DNA of 64,000 bases from Paraburkholderia phenoliruptrix (GCF_019511605.1 NZ_JAEUAV010000008.1:1-64000); one strand, 5' to 3'. Numbered from the stretch's first letter, positions 53,710-63,526 are shown. Notes: a model not told the origin generated them from the sequence alone. Program-made: numbers and translations.

Positions 53710-54891
53710 TCAGGCGTTGAGCGCTCGCGGCGCGCGCTGCAGGTGGCGCTCATACAGCGCGATATGGCGGCGCGCACTGTCGCGCCAGCTAAAGCGGTTG
53801 AGCAGATCGGGCACCGCATGGTCGAAGTCGATGCCAGCCTCGCCCGCCAATGCGCGACGCAGCGCGCGGGCGATGCTTGCGGCGTCATCGGGTTGCGCCC
53901 AGCAGCAGACGCGTTCGTTCAGATAGTCGGTGAATGGTTCGGTCTTCGACACGACGACAGGCGTGCCCGCTGCAAGCGCTTCGAGCGTGACGAGCCCGAA
54001 GCCTTCATACACGGACACCATCGACACCACATCGGCACGGCGCATGAGTGCGGGAATGTCGTCGTCGTCGAGCGGGCCTGTCACGACGATCGACTCGCGT
54101 GGTCCGATGCGCAGATGGAGTTCGGCCGCACGCGCGAAGAAGCGGCGCGTGCAGGCATCGTGATCGAGCAGGCTCGCGCCGCCCGCAATCACCAGTTGCG
54201 CATCGGCGTGGGTTTGCCTGAGCAACGCAAACGCTTCGAGCAGTTGCAGGGTGTTCTTACGCGCTTCGATGCCGCCCACAGCGAGCACCACCGACGGTCC
54301 GTCAACACCAAGACGCGCGCAGATCGCTGCGTCACCCATTGCATTGGACCCGCGAAAGCGTTCCAGATCGACGCCGTTACTGACCGTCGACGCCTCGATG
54401 CCAAAGTCGTCGCGCATCTTTCGCGTCCACGTGTCGCTCACACAGAACACGGCGTCGGCGTCCGCGTATGCCCGCTGCTGCCAGGCGCTCAGACGAGCGT
54501 CGGTAAATACATCGAGGTGATGCACCGTGCGCACGAAGCCGCGAATGGCGCGCGCTTCGCGCAGTTCCGCCAGCGCGTTTCCGCTGATGCTGTCCTGTGC
54601 ATGCAGAATGTCGAAGGCCGACGCCTGTTGCTCGAGTAAAGCGCTCTTGAGTGCATCGATCCGGGTCTGAACCATCGTCACCGTGTCGTTAGCATGGGCA
54701 GCGACAGGCGCGAGCACGACACGGCAACGCGAGGCTCGAAACATCGGCGCACCGTCCACGGACGGCGCAAAGATCGTCACGTCCAGTCCCGCTTCGTGCA
54801 GCGCGCCGCCTAGTTCGAGCGTATGCACGACACCGCCGCGCGGATTGACGGAATGCGTGAATAGCGCAATACGCAGTGCCGCGTCGTTCAT
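53710..54891 (-). CDS. MSMEG_0565-family glycosyltransferase (Nit1C)
   Basis: 393 residues, GT4-type glycosyltransferase with the N-terminal acceptor lobe (FTHSVNPRGGVVHTLELGGA) and the C-terminal donor lobe (VVLAVGGIEARKNTLQLLEA, then VYEGFGLVTLEALAAGTPVV, where the EX7E motif lies). The ATG overlaps the upstream AIR-synthase-like stop. The acceptor is unknown. A glycosyltransferase is a constant, unexplained member of this cluster. Confidence 0.9.
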   Translation of the reverse strand: MNDAALRIALFTHSVNPRGGVVHTLELGGALHEAGLDVTIFAPSVDGAPMFRASRCRVVLAPVAAHANDTVTMVQTRIDALKSALLEQQASAFDILHAQDSISGNALAELREARAIRGFVRTVHHLDVFTDARLSAWQQRAYADADAVFCVSDTWTRKMRDDFGIEASTVSNGVDLERFRGSNAMGDAAICARLGVDGPSVVLAVGGIEARKNTLQLLEAFALLRQTHADAQLVIAGGASLLDHDACTRRFFARAAELHLRIGPRESIVVTGPLDDDDIPALMRRADVVSMVSVYEGFGLVTLEALAAGTPVVVSKTEPFTDYLNERVCCWAQPDDAASIARALRRALAGEAGIDFDHAVPDLLNRFSWRDSARRHIALYERHLQRAPRALNA

Positions 54892-55874
54892 TGTTCCGCT
54901 CCCGCTGGCGCGCCGATGAAAGCGCTGTCGTGGAAGCTCCATAGCAAGGCCGATTCACTTTGCTGCGTGAGCACGACTTCGCGCGACGCATCCACATGGC
55001 CGATCGTCGCGCATGCCAGTCCGCGTTGAACGAAGCGCGCCAGCACCTCATCGACATGTTGGTCGCGAACCGACAGCACGAACCCGTAACTCGGAAACGC
55101 ACTCAGCCAGCGCTCGAAATCGACATGGGGCGGACGCGGTATCGCGTCGAGGTCGATGCGCGCGCCTGCACCCGAGCATTCGAGCAGCATCAGCGCGGTA
55201 CCGAGCACGCCTGCCATGCTGATGTCTTTCGCGGCATCGCACAGACCGCCTTCCGCAAGTTGCGGGAGCAACTCCAGATCGTCGCGCAGGCGTTGCGCCG
55301 GCGCACCCACGGATGCGTTCCAGAACGGGTACGGGTCTTCGAAACGGCCGCGTAGATCGACGGCCATCACGAGGCTGTCACCTGGACGCGCATTGAAACT
55401 CGACAGCAACGCACTGGCACGGCCCACTATCGACACCGCGATTTGCGCCTGTGCGCTGCGTGTATTGCTATGCCCGCCGACAACCGGCACCCCGTACGCA
55501 TTCGATGCCGCCGCCATGCCCGCCAGAATCTGCGCGGCGGATTCGAGCCCGTCGCTCCACAGAGCGTCGACCACGGCGAGCGGCCTGCCGCCCATCGCGT
55601 ACACGTCGCTCACGTTGACCATCACGCTACTGTAGCCCGCGAACCACGGCATCGTTTCGACGAAGTCACTGACCAAACCTTCGATGGCGAATAGCAGATA
55701 GCCATTGCCATCGCGTAGCGCCGCACAGTCGTCGCCGACTGCCACGGCTTGCGCAAGATCGCGCGTGCCGTTCGGCAGCCGCGACGCCAGCGACGCAACC
55801 ACGCCCGCAATATCCGTCTTGTGGCAAAAGCCCCGGCTTTTGCGCAGCCGGTCGACCAGAGAGTGCAAAGTCAT
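54888..55874 (-). CDS. Sll0787-family AIR synthase-like (PurM/SelD fold) protein (Nit1C)
   Basis: 328 residues. The N-terminal domain of PurM/SelD/ThiL-type ATP-binding proteins is visible: VGDDCAALRDGNGYLLFAIE, VMVNVSDVYAMGGRPLAVVD, VVGGHSNTRS. The C-terminal domain has KDISMAGVLGTALMLLE. These proteins usually phosphorylate or activate small substrates. The ATG overlaps the GNAT stop (ATGA). Confidence 0.88.
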   Translation of the reverse strand: MTLHSLVDRLRKSRGFCHKTDIAGVVASLASRLPNGTRDLAQAVAVGDDCAALRDGNGYLLFAIEGLVSDFVETMPWFAGYSSVMVNVSDVYAMGGRPLAVVDALWSDGLESAAQILAGMAAASNAYGVPVVGGHSNTRSAQAQIAVSIVGRASALLSSFNARPGDSLVMAVDLRGRFEDPYPFWNASVGAPAQRLRDDLELLPQLAEGGLCDAAKDISMAGVLGTALMLLECSGAGARIDLDAIPRPPHVDFERWLSAFPSYGFVLSVRDQHVDEVLARFVQRGLACATIGHVDASREVVLTQQSESALLWSFHDSAFIGAPAGAEQ

Positions 55875-56434
55875 GACCGGCCTCGCGAAGACGTGACGAA
55901 TCCGCTTTCCGGCGTAAAGCACGGCGGATAGTGCGCGAGGTCCGCCTCCATCAGATGATGCGGCCGGCCGAACAGGGTCTCCTCTGCGACGGTCTGCCAG
56001 TGCAACCGCCGGAACAGCGGTGCATTCTGGCTTTGCACATGCGCGAGGAACGTATCGCATCCCAGCGCGTGGGCGCTGCTCACTGCAAGGCGTATCAACG
56101 TCGATCCGAGCTTGCCGTGCGAGCGGAATGCGGCGTGCACGGCGAGGCGCGAGCCGAGCCAGCGGCGTGGCTGCATTTGATGAATGCGCACCGTCCCAAC
56201 CACTTGTTCGGGAATGCCTGCAATGCAGCTGAGCGCCACCAGCAGCTTCGCATCACGGTCGATGTCGTCGCGATCGTCTCCGACGAAGATGCCTTGCTCG
56301 ACGCAGAACACAGCGCGCCGCAACGCATACGCCTCCTTGCTTTCCCACGGCAGCGTCGCCCATTTCACCCGGTATTCGGCCGGTGTGAAGGCGAGCGGTA
56401 AGGCATCGAGTTCATCGATGGTTTCGCAGAACAT
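55871..56434 (-). CDS. MSMEG_0567/Sll0786-family GNAT N-acetyltransferase (Nit1C)
   Basis: 187 residues. GNAT acetyl-CoA-binding region: VVGTVRIHQMQPRRWLGSRL, then AFRSHGKLGSTLIRLAV. The C-terminus ends HLMEADLAHYPP. The ATG lies 2 bp after the radical SAM stop. Substrate unknown. Confidence 0.88.
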   Translation of the reverse strand: MFCETIDELDALPLAFTPAEYRVKWATLPWESKEAYALRRAVFCVEQGIFVGDDRDDIDRDAKLLVALSCIAGIPEQVVGTVRIHQMQPRRWLGSRLAVHAAFRSHGKLGSTLIRLAVSSAHALGCDTFLAHVQSQNAPLFRRLHWQTVAEETLFGRPHHLMEADLAHYPPCFTPESGFVTSSRGRS

Positions 56435-56436
56435 GA

Positions 56437-57570
56437 TTACGCCTCGTACGATGCCAGCGACGAACACGCGCCACATTTACCGCAACCGGCCTTGATATCG
56501 GCCGAACGCATCTGTGCATCACGCAGCATGGCGCCTAGCGGCTCGAGGATCGACTTCATGAATGCATGGGAAGGCGGCGGATGATCTTCGAGTGGCGTGC
56601 CGCTAATCGGCACGAACGGTACGACGAACGGATACACGCCCATGTCGATCAGTTCGCGCGATATCGACAGGATCGCTTCTGCCGTGTCGCCGAGACCCGC
56701 CAGAATGTAGGTGCTGACCTGCCCCTTGCCGAACACGCCGACGGCCGCCTTGAACGCTTCCATATAGCGCGAGACGGGCACGCTCGCCTTGCCCGGCATC
56801 ACGCGCGCGCGCACCTCCGGCGTCACGACTTCGAGATGCATGCCCAAGGTGTCGATGCCGCTCGCCTTCATGCGCTCGAACCATGCGTCGTTGTCCGGTG
56901 GCTCGCATTGCGCCTGAATCGGCAGATCGACGGCCGCCTTGATCGCAAACGCACTCTCGCAGAGGATCTGTGCGCCGCGATCCGGCGTCGGCGGGGTGCC
57001 GGTGGTCAGCACCATGTGCTTCACGCCGTCCAGCAACACCGCGGCGCGCGCCACTTCTGCGAGTTGCTCCGGTGTCTTGCGTGCAATCGTGCGGCCTGCC
57101 GCGAGCGACTGTCCGATCGCGCAGAACTTGCACGTCTTCTTGCGGCTCTCGTAGCGGATACAGGTTTGCAGCACCGTCGTCGCAAGCACGTCGGTGCTGT
57201 GCAGTGTCGCGATATGCGAGTACGGCACGCCGTCCAGCGTTTGCAGCTTCGTGAAGCGTGGCGCATTCGGAAAGCTGATGCTGGCAATCGGGATCGTTCC
57301 GCGCAGCAAAGCGCTCGCGCCCGATTCGTCCGGTGCCCCCGCGATAAACGGCGAATTCCACGCGGAGCTCGTATGCACGGGCACCATGATGGTCACGCCG
57401 TCCACGGTCACGGCCTTGTGATCCGATGGGCCGGCGCCGCCGCGCCGGCTCGCGGCGCCCGCGTTCGGGTCGACGAGACGCAGCCCCACCGACTGCAACT
57501 CCGTACGCAGTTCAGTCATCTGGCGCTGTGTGCGCGGCTCAGCCGGCGACAGGCTCATGTTGGCATTCAT
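56437..57570 (-). CDS. MSMEG_0568-family radical SAM protein (Nit1C)
   Basis: 377 residues. The ATG at 57570 follows a near-perfect ribosome binding site (GGAGGTCACG). The SAM cluster ligands are not a standard CX3CX2C: the candidate cysteines are Cys137, Cys147 and Cys150 ([14 protein letters not shown]), that is CX9CX2C, a biotin-synthase-like family variation. A second cysteine set near the C-terminus (GCGKCGACS, about 361-370) could bind an auxiliary cluster. Overlaps the nitrilase 3' end by 32 bp. The product of this enzyme is unknown. Confidence 0.9.
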   Translation of the reverse strand: MNANMSLSPAEPRTQRQMTELRTELQSVGLRLVDPNAGAASRRGGAGPSDHKAVTVDGVTIMVPVHTSSAWNSPFIAGAPDESGASALLRGTIPIASISFPNAPRFTKLQTLDGVPYSHIATLHSTDVLATTVLQTCIRYESRKKTCKFCAIGQSLAAGRTIARKTPEQLAEVARAAVLLDGVKHMVLTTGTPPTPDRGAQILCESAFAIKAAVDLPIQAQCEPPDNDAWFERMKASGIDTLGMHLEVVTPEVRARVMPGKASVPVSRYMEAFKAAVGVFGKGQVSTYILAGLGDTAEAILSISRELIDMGVYPFVVPFVPISGTPLEDHPPPSHAFMKSILEPLGAMLRDAQMRSADIKAGCGKCGACSSLASYEA

Positions 57571-58561
57571 CGTGACCTCCGTTTGTGGTTTCAGGCGCCG
57601 CCTGCGCGCCCGCGCGTTCGAACGACATCGACATCGGCGCAACCGGCATCGCGGGACGATCGTTGATCGCGAGACTCAGCAGTTCTGGGCGCGCGTAATG
57701 GCCAACGGAGTCCATCATCCGTTTGCGCTTTGTGATCAGAGACATGTCCAGGTCCGCGACGACCATACCTTCGCCTTCGCGCAGTGGCTCGGCGAGATGC
57801 TGGCCTTCCGGCGACACGATTGCCGTCATGCAGCCGCCGCGCAGCGCCTTTTGCAGCTTCGGATCGGTCGTCACCGATTCGATCTGCGCATCGCTTAGCC
57901 AGCCCGTCGAATTGACGACGAAGCAGCCCGATTCGAGTGCGTGATGGCGAATCGTGACTTCAATCTGCTCGGCAAAAATGGGGCCGACGAGCGAACCGGG
58001 AAACTGGCTGCAATGAATTTCTTCGTGCTGCGTCATCAGTGCGTAGCGCGCGAGCGGGTTGTAATGCTCCCAGCACGCGAGCGCGCCGACGCGTGCGACG
58101 CCCGTGTGCGCAACCTTGAGACCCGCCGCGTCGCCTTGCCCCCAGATCATCCGTTCATGGAAGGTCGGGGTGATCTTGCGACGCTTGAGCACGAGGCGCC
58201 CGTCGACATCGAACACGAGCTGTGTGTTGTACAGGCTGCCGTGATCACGCTCGTTCACTCCGAGCACGACTACCATCCCGTGACGGCATGCACGCTCGCT
58301 CACCGCTTGCGTGACAGGGCCTGGCACAGCGACCGCCTCTTCATAAAGCCGCATATGTTCAGCACCTGACGCGACCGGCGGACGCACGAACGAAAAATAC
58401 GGGTAGTACGGCACGAACGTCTCGGGAAAGACGATTAGCTGCACGCCTCTCGACGCGGCTTCGTCAATAGCGGCGCAGACCCGCTCGAGCGTACCGCCAC
58501 TACGCTCCATGTCCGGCGCGATCTGCACTGCCGCTGCCCGGATGACTCGCTGATGAGACAT
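57539..58561 (-). CDS. Nit6803-type nitrilase (Nit1C)
   Basis: 340 residues. Carbon-nitrogen hydrolase with catalytic Glu47 ([13 protein letters not shown]), Lys129 (KRRKITPT), Glu136 ([10 protein letters not shown]) and Cys163 ([12 protein letters not shown]). This is the nitrilase that defines Nit1C and hydrolyses nitriles to acids and ammonia. The ATG at 58561 starts 18 bp after the upstream gene. Confidence 0.94.
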   Translation of the reverse strand: MSHQRVIRAAAVQIAPDMERSGGTLERVCAAIDEAASRGVQLIVFPETFVPYYPYFSFVRPPVASGAEHMRLYEEAVAVPGPVTQAVSERACRHGMVVVLGVNERDHGSLYNTQLVFDVDGRLVLKRRKITPTFHERMIWGQGDAAGLKVAHTGVARVGALACWEHYNPLARYALMTQHEEIHCSQFPGSLVGPIFAEQIEVTIRHHALESGCFVVNSTGWLSDAQIESVTTDPKLQKALRGGCMTAIVSPEGQHLAEPLREGEGMVVADLDMSLITKRKRMMDSVGHYARPELLSLAINDRPAMPVAPMSMSFERAGAQAAPETTNGGHDECQHEPVAG

Positions 58562-58579
58562 GATGGGCACCCCGTGCAC

Positions 58580-59062
58580 TCAGACAGTCCATGTGTGGAT
58601 GATCAGCGCGTTCTCCTTGCGATGCAGCAGTTGCAGATCGAGCACGTCGAGCGGATTGATCGGCCGGATGCCTTCTATCAGCGACGCCTCGCCGTGACCG
58701 TACAGTGCTTGCAATGCGAAGCGGCATGCATAGACCTTGCCGCCCTCTTCCATGAACTTGACGAGCTGCTTGTTGAAGTTCAGATGGCCGGGGAAGGCTT
58801 CGTCGCCGAGCGTCGGGAAGCCGCGTTGCAAGCCGAGCGTGACGCCTGGGCCGTAAAGCAGCACCGACGTATCGAAGCCCTTGCGCTGCAAACGCGTCGC
58901 CTGCAACAGGTTCACAAAGCCGATGGAACCTTCGAACGCGACGGTGTGAAAAGTGACGAGTGCCTTCTCACCCGGTTCGGCCTTGACGTCGGGAAAGACC
59001 TTCTCTTCGTAGTCGACCAGGTAATCGCCTTTCTGATGCAGAGGTTTGTTGACGGCAGGCAT
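58580..59062 (-). CDS. MSMEG_0572/Sll0783-family protein (Nit1C, first gene)
   Basis: 160 residues ([60 protein letters not shown]), a conserved Nit1C member of unknown function induced in nitrogen starvation in cyanobacteria; a DsrE-like fold is possible. The ATG at 59062 follows TTGGAGAGTCAA; an in-frame TTG at 59074 is weaker. First gene of the ten-gene operon, about 60 bp from the sigma-54 site. Confidence 0.88.
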   Translation of the reverse strand: MPAVNKPLHQKGDYLVDYEEKVFPDVKAEPGEKALVTFHTVAFEGSIGFVNLLQATRLQRKGFDTSVLLYGPGVTLGLQRGFPTLGDEAFPGHLNFNKQLVKFMEEGGKVYACRFALQALYGHGEASLIEGIRPINPLDVLDLQLLHRKENALIIHTWTV

Positions 59063-59134
59063 TTGACTCTCCAATAAGTCGCGTATTGATCGGATTGCCT
59101 AAGTGGGAAATATCCCGATTGGCGAATCCTTTAA

Positions 59135-59151
59135 CGCAACACGTATGCCAA
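59135..59151 (-). promoter_or_regulatory. sigma-54 (RpoN) promoter of the Nit1C operon
   Basis: On the minus strand TTGGCAT-ACGTG-TTGCG: GG and GC dinucleotides are exactly 10 bp apart, and TTGGCA and TTGC match the -24/-12 consensus YTGGCACGRNNNTTGCW in the key positions. The expected transcript start near 59124 lies about 60 bp before the first gene. RpoN control would fit a nitrogen-assimilation operon. Confidence 0.65.
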
Positions 59152-59273
59152 TTTCCGCCGCGGCTCATGCGATCAACTTCCAATCAATCAACCGTCGAGT
59201 GTTCTCGCGACCCGAAAAAACTTTTTGCGAGCTCCGTCCGGCGCGGGTTTCCGGGATTCGCAGCGTGCCGGTG

Positions 59274-59323
59274 TGCACCGCTTTCGCACAGCACGGCAGC
59301 CCGCTTTGCGTGCGTATGGTGCG
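59274..59323. promoter_or_regulatory. weak NtrC-like half sites upstream of the sigma-54 promoter
   Basis: TGCACC (59274-59279) and TGCGTG-N5-GGTGCG (59307-59323) resemble parts of the NtrC target TGCACC-N5-GGTGCA. They lie 120-190 bp upstream of the promoter, the usual enhancer distance, but only single half sites are good. Confidence 0.3.
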
Positions 59324-59424
59324 CTGGAGCCCGCAAATGAGCATTCATCCAATCAATGCGATCAATGGCCCAGACAATTGCAAACACATTTATTTTTCCG
59401 GAAATCCGCGTGTTACTTTTAAAT

Positions 59425-59464
59425 CACGCACTCTCACGCACTCTGACGCACTCTCACGCATTCC
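59425..59464. repeat. 10-bp tandem repeat just upstream of the MocR gene
   Basis: Four copies of CACGCACTCT (two exact, GACGCACTCT, CACGCATTCC) end 16 bp before the MocR start codon. The position in the leader could influence expression. Confidence 0.85.
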
Positions 59465-59480
59465 GCAGCGGGATTTCAGC

Positions 59481-60872
59481 ATGGACAGTCTCACGCATCA
59501 CTGGCTCAAGCGCTTGAGCGAAAGCCGCAAACCGGCGTACCTCGTGATACCGGACCTGATTGAAGAGGATCTCGCGAGCGGACGTCTACGGCCGCGGGAC
59601 CGCTTGCCCGGACTGCGCGATCTGGCAGGGGCCTTGCAACTGAACTACACGACAGTCGCGCGCGCGTATGCGGAAGCGCGCAAGCGCGGCCTGCTCGACG
59701 CACGAGCGGGCAGCGGAACGTTCGTGCGCGGGCGCACGCAGACGCTGCCCCTGCCGGGCGGCAGCAGCGTCGAGATGTCGATGAACATGCCGCCTGAGCC
59801 GCCCGAGCTTGCGGCGCGACTGAGAGAGTCGTCTGCCCAACTGCTCGCGCAGACGGACCCTTATCACCTGCTACGCTACCAGGATTTCGGCGGCACACCC
59901 GACGACCGCGCTGCGGGTCGCGCATGGCTCAAGGAACGCTTGCCCGCCTGCGAAGAAGATACCGTACTCGTGTGCCCCGGCATTCATAGCGCACTTGTCG
60001 CCCTTGTCTCGCAACTCGCGAGGCCAGGCGAAACCATTTGTCTCGACACGCTCGCTTATCCCGGCATCAAAGCCATCGCGTCGCAACTCGGCGTGCGTCT
60101 GCAGCCGTTGCCGCGCGATGAAGAAGGACCTTTGCCGCACGCATTCGAAGCACTCTGCAAGACCGAAAAGCCCGGCGCGCTCTATTGCAATCCGACCTTG
60201 CAGAATCCAAGCACACTGACATTGTCAGTACAACGACGCGAAGCGCTAGCCGATGTCGCGTTGCGCTATAGCGTCCCCATCATCGAAGATGACGCGTATG
60301 GCTGGCTGCCCACGAACAAGCCTGTCGCACTGGCATCTCTAGCGCCTGAGCTGACATGGTACGTGACGGGCTTCTCGAAGACGCTCGGTGCAGGGCTGCG
60401 CGTCGCGTATCTGCGCGCACCCACGCCGAGACAGACGCAGCGTGTGGCGGGTGCCCTGCGTGCGACAACAGTAATGCCGAGTCCGTTTACCGTGCTCCTG
60501 GCAACGCAATGGGTCAATGACGGCACTGCCCACGAAATGCTTGGGGCCATCCGCAAGGAAGCGAATGTGCGACAGACGATCGCGTCGCAGGAACTCGCGA
60601 ACTGGCAGTACGATTCGCAGCCAGACGGCTTTCACTTGTGGTTACCCATTCCCGTGCAATGCGATTGGAGCGCGTCGGAGCTTGCGCTGCAGCTGCGCAA
60701 TCAAGGCGTGGGAGCTGTTGCAGGTGCGGCCTTTTCGACGGACGGCAACCCGCCTAACACGATTCGCGTGTGTTTGGGTGGGCCGCAGGACAGAAACGAT
60801 TGCCGTGAGGCTTTGCAGCGAGTCGCAGAGATGTTGAACGATCCCCATCATCTGCATCTGCCTGTCATGTGA
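59481..60872 (+). CDS. MocR-family GntR/aminotransferase regulator
   Basis: 463 residues. An N-terminal GntR winged helix (LRPRDRLPGLRDLAGALQLN, then TVARAYAEARKRGLLDARAG) is fused to a fold-type I aminotransferase-like domain. The PLP-binding Lys is in TGFSKTLGAGLRVAYL, and the Asn and Asp of NPTLQNPSTL and VPIIEDDAYG are present. Divergent from the Nit1C operon, so a candidate regulator of it; this is inference. Confidence 0.93.
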   Translation: MDSLTHHWLKRLSESRKPAYLVIPDLIEEDLASGRLRPRDRLPGLRDLAGALQLNYTTVARAYAEARKRGLLDARAGSGTFVRGRTQTLPLPGGSSVEMSMNMPPEPPELAARLRESSAQLLAQTDPYHLLRYQDFGGTPDDRAAGRAWLKERLPACEEDTVLVCPGIHSALVALVSQLARPGETICLDTLAYPGIKAIASQLGVRLQPLPRDEEGPLPHAFEALCKTEKPGALYCNPTLQNPSTLTLSVQRREALADVALRYSVPIIEDDAYGWLPTNKPVALASLAPELTWYVTGFSKTLGAGLRVAYLRAPTPRQTQRVAGALRATTVMPSPFTVLLATQWVNDGTAHEMLGAIRKEANVRQTIASQELANWQYDSQPDGFHLWLPIPVQCDWSASELALQLRNQGVGAVAGAAFSTDGNPPNTIRVCLGGPQDRNDCREALQRVAEMLNDPHHLHLPVM

Positions 60873-61066
60873 AGGATGAGCGCTTATATCGCGCGCAAAG
60901 GTCGGGACTGCACAGCATGAATGCCTTTGCGCAACGCCGCAACGCCCTCCTCGAGCCGTCACCAGAAAGCCTCAGGGGTCCGATCGACTCCCGTTACGGG
61001 CTCATCGCTCTAAAAGACTAAAGACCTCGATATCCATACCGTTAACAAGGGAAAGGAGACGGCGCT

Positions 61067-61147
61067 ATGCCTTTTGCCGTGTGTCGACTCTCACCTCCTG
61101 ACCGGATCAGCACTCATGCGAAACAATCAACCCGTCACGCAACGTGA
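61067..61147 (+). CDS. possible 26-residue upstream reading frame overlapping the aer-like start
   Basis: An ATG (61067) is preceded by the best ribosome binding site in the area (AAGGAGACGGCGCT) and opens a 26-codon frame that ends at 61147, past the ATG (61116) of the chemoreceptor in another frame. The receptor itself has no clear ribosome binding site. The small frame may exist to couple or limit its translation; the peptide has no family. Confidence 0.35.
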   Translation: MPFAVCRLSPPDRISTHAKQSTRHAT

Positions 61148-62660
61148 ATTCGAGTTTCCCGACAACGCGACCTTAATGTCGACTACGGATACTCAGAGCA
61201 ACATCACCTATGCGAACGCGGCTTTTGTCGACGTTAGTGGATTCAGTCCTGAGGAGATCCATGGGCAGCCGCACAATCTGGTGCGGCATCCCGACATGCC
61301 CAAAGAGGCCTTCGCCGACATGTGGGCCACACTCAAACGCGGCGAGCCTTGGACCGCGTTGGTGAAGAACCGGCGCAAGAACGGCGATCACTACTGGGTT
61401 CGCGCCAACGCGACACCGGTTGTCAGGAACGGCCAGCCGGTGGGCTATATGTCCGTGCGGACCAAAGCCTCGCGCGAGGAAATTGCCGCCGCTGAGGCGC
61501 TCTACAAGGATTTTCGCGAAGGCAACGCTCGCAACCGGCGATTTCACAGCGGGCTGATCGTTCGTCGCGGCCTGATGAGCTGGACGTCGGTGTTGCAGAC
61601 AATGCCCGTGCGCTGGCGCATTCGTTCGGCGCTCCTGTTTCTGGCGCCGACACTTGTCCTCGGTGCCTGGGCGCTCGGTCTGGCGGGCGGCGCGCTTGGC
61701 GGGTTTGCCGGGGGGACGGCGATCTGCCTATTGCTCGCCTCATGGTGGCTGGAAGCGCAGATCGCACGGCCACTCGAACAGATGCGGCAACAGGCGCTGC
61801 GCGTGGCTTCAGGTGAAAGCCAGAAGGTCACGCATATGAATCGCGTCGACGAGATCGGCATGACGCTGCGCACGATCAGTCAGCTAGGTCTGATGTTTCG
61901 CTGGTTGATCGACGACGTCAGCGGGCAGGTGCTCAATGTACAAACCGCGAGCAACGAGATCGCGCAGGGTAACACTGATCTCAGTACGCGCACCGAACAG
62001 GCCGCGACAAGCGTTCAGCAAACGGCTGCATCAATGACGCAGATGACCGCCACTGTGAAAAGCAATGCAGAGACGGCGACCCAGGCGAATCAGCTCTCAG
62101 GTACTGCAAGCGACGCAGCGGCAAGAGGAGGACAGGCAGTGTCGGAGGTGGTGACCACAATGAACGACATCACCGACAGCTCCAAAAAAATCGCCGACAT
62201 TATCGGCGTGATCGACGGCATCGCTTTCCAGACCAACATACTGGCGCTTAACGCAGCCGTTGAGGCTGCACGTGCCGGCGAGCAGGGGCGCGGTTTTGCA
62301 GTCGTTGCGGCCGAGGTTCGCGCGCTCGCACAGCGGAGCGCCAGCGCGGCGAAGGAGATCAAGAGTTTGATTGGTGCCAGCGTCGCGAAGGTCGAATCAG
62401 GCTCGAGGCTCGTCGATGACGCCGGCAAGACCATGGACGAAATTGTCGTTCAGGTGAAACGCGTCTCGGACCTGATTGCCGAGATCAGCTCGGCCACCAC
62501 CGAGCAGAGCAGCGGCATCGAGCTAGTTGGCCGGGCCGTTACCGATCTCGACCATATCACCCAACAGAACGCCGCACTGGTGGAGCAGAGCGCAGCGGCG
62601 TCTGAGAGCCTGAAGCAGCAGGCAACCCGCCTGGTCGAGGCAGTGAGTGTTTTCCGTTGA
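61116..62660 (+). CDS. aer: Aer-like PAS methyl-accepting chemotaxis protein
   Basis: 514 residues. An N-terminal PAS domain ([33 protein letters not shown]) is followed by a paired membrane segment (about 180-225), a HAMP-like region and an MCP signalling domain with the conserved hairpin tip [20 protein letters not shown]. No large periplasmic sensor domain, as in the aerotaxis receptor Aer. Confidence 0.92.
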   Translation: MRNNQPVTQREFEFPDNATLMSTTDTQSNITYANAAFVDVSGFSPEEIHGQPHNLVRHPDMPKEAFADMWATLKRGEPWTALVKNRRKNGDHYWVRANATPVVRNGQPVGYMSVRTKASREEIAAAEALYKDFREGNARNRRFHSGLIVRRGLMSWTSVLQTMPVRWRIRSALLFLAPTLVLGAWALGLAGGALGGFAGGTAICLLLASWWLEAQIARPLEQMRQQALRVASGESQKVTHMNRVDEIGMTLRTISQLGLMFRWLIDDVSGQVLNVQTASNEIAQGNTDLSTRTEQAATSVQQTAASMTQMTATVKSNAETATQANQLSGTASDAAARGGQAVSEVVTTMNDITDSSKKIADIIGVIDGIAFQTNILALNAAVEAARAGEQGRGFAVVAAEVRALAQRSASAAKEIKSLIGASVAKVESGSRLVDDAGKTMDEIVVQVKRVSDLIAEISSATTEQSSGIELVGRAVTDLDHITQQNAALVEQSAAASESLKQQATRLVEAVSVFR

Positions 62661-62867
62661 GGGTGCTCGCCTCCTGACTTCGGCTCTGCAGGGTTGCGCG
62701 CCGGGATAGGCTTCGGCCGTGTTCTGCCCAGACGATGGATTGGAGATGCACCTCTACCGCGAGCCGGTCGAGTCCGTTCTCGCGCAAGGGCGACAGCCGG
62801 CACGCGTTCCATCATGCGCGTGGTCCGGCCGCCTTCCCAGCCGATATCGAGCCCGCCCGCCGTCAGC

Positions 62868-63140
62868 GTGCCTGCCCGGCACCTTCACCTGTTTGGGCGG
62901 CAAGGTCTCGCGCCGCGCCACCCGTTTGACCTGCACGATCACGACACCGCCTGCGCGGCGCGTTGCCTATGCCATCGCGAGCATCTCACCAAGCACGGCT
63001 TCTTCTTCCATCGTCACGTTGCCGTCTTCGTCGGCGGTCGTGCCACGAATGAACGTCACGTTCAGCGGCAACGGCTTGAGCCGCAAATATTCCTCGCCGT
63101 CGAGTTCGATGACTTCAACGAAATCGGCCGGCGTGCGCGG
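62868..63140 (-). pseudogene. remnant of an acyl-CoA:acetate/3-ketoacid CoA-transferase
   Basis: The minus-strand frame reads DFVEVIELDGEEYLRLKP, VTFIRGTTADEDGNVTMEEE, then a TAG stop (62967-62969) where a Gln codon (CAG) would be expected, and continues in frame as RRAGGVVIVQVKRVARRETLPPKQVKVPG in parts. This is a CoA-transferase (YdiF/propionate CoA-transferase type) fragment with the beginning and end missing. It follows the truncated MaoC gene in the same direction. The remaining sequence toward 62661 is not recognised. Confidence 0.7.
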
Positions 63141-63194
63141 ACTTTGCCGCGCCGATGATTCGCGGCAAAACGCCTTGATGCGCCTTCTGTCCGC

Positions 63195-63510
63195 TCACTC
63201 GCCCTTCAGTTTCTTCGCCCAGCGCATGACGCGCTCGCCGACTGGCACAAGTTCGTCGCGCTGGTTGAACACTTCGTTCTCCGCAATACCGCGGCCCTTT
63301 TTCTTGTCGATCCTGATCACCTCATAAATGACGGTAATCGTATCGCCGAGTGCAACCGGCTTCAGAAAACGCAGCTTGTCGTAGCCCGACGAGACGGGGA
63401 AATCGCTGAGGTTCTCCTTGTGAATCACGTGTTCGATTGACCGCGTCGAAGCAGTCGACATATAACCCACCATCAGTGCGCCATGCGCGATGCGCGTGCT
63501 GCATCTGGTC
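63195..63510 (-). pseudogene. 5'-truncated MaoC-family dehydratase
   Basis: The C-terminal part of a MaoC hot-dog hydratase is intact (RIAHGALMVGYMSTASTRSI, then KPVALGDTITVIYEVIRID), but the N-terminal half, where the family's catalytic Asp/His segment starts, is missing. The sequence upstream of about 63510 belongs to another gene and has no relation to the family. This looks like a junction made by recombination or insertion. Confidence 0.75.
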
Positions 63511-63526
63511 CGTGAATCAATCGCCG

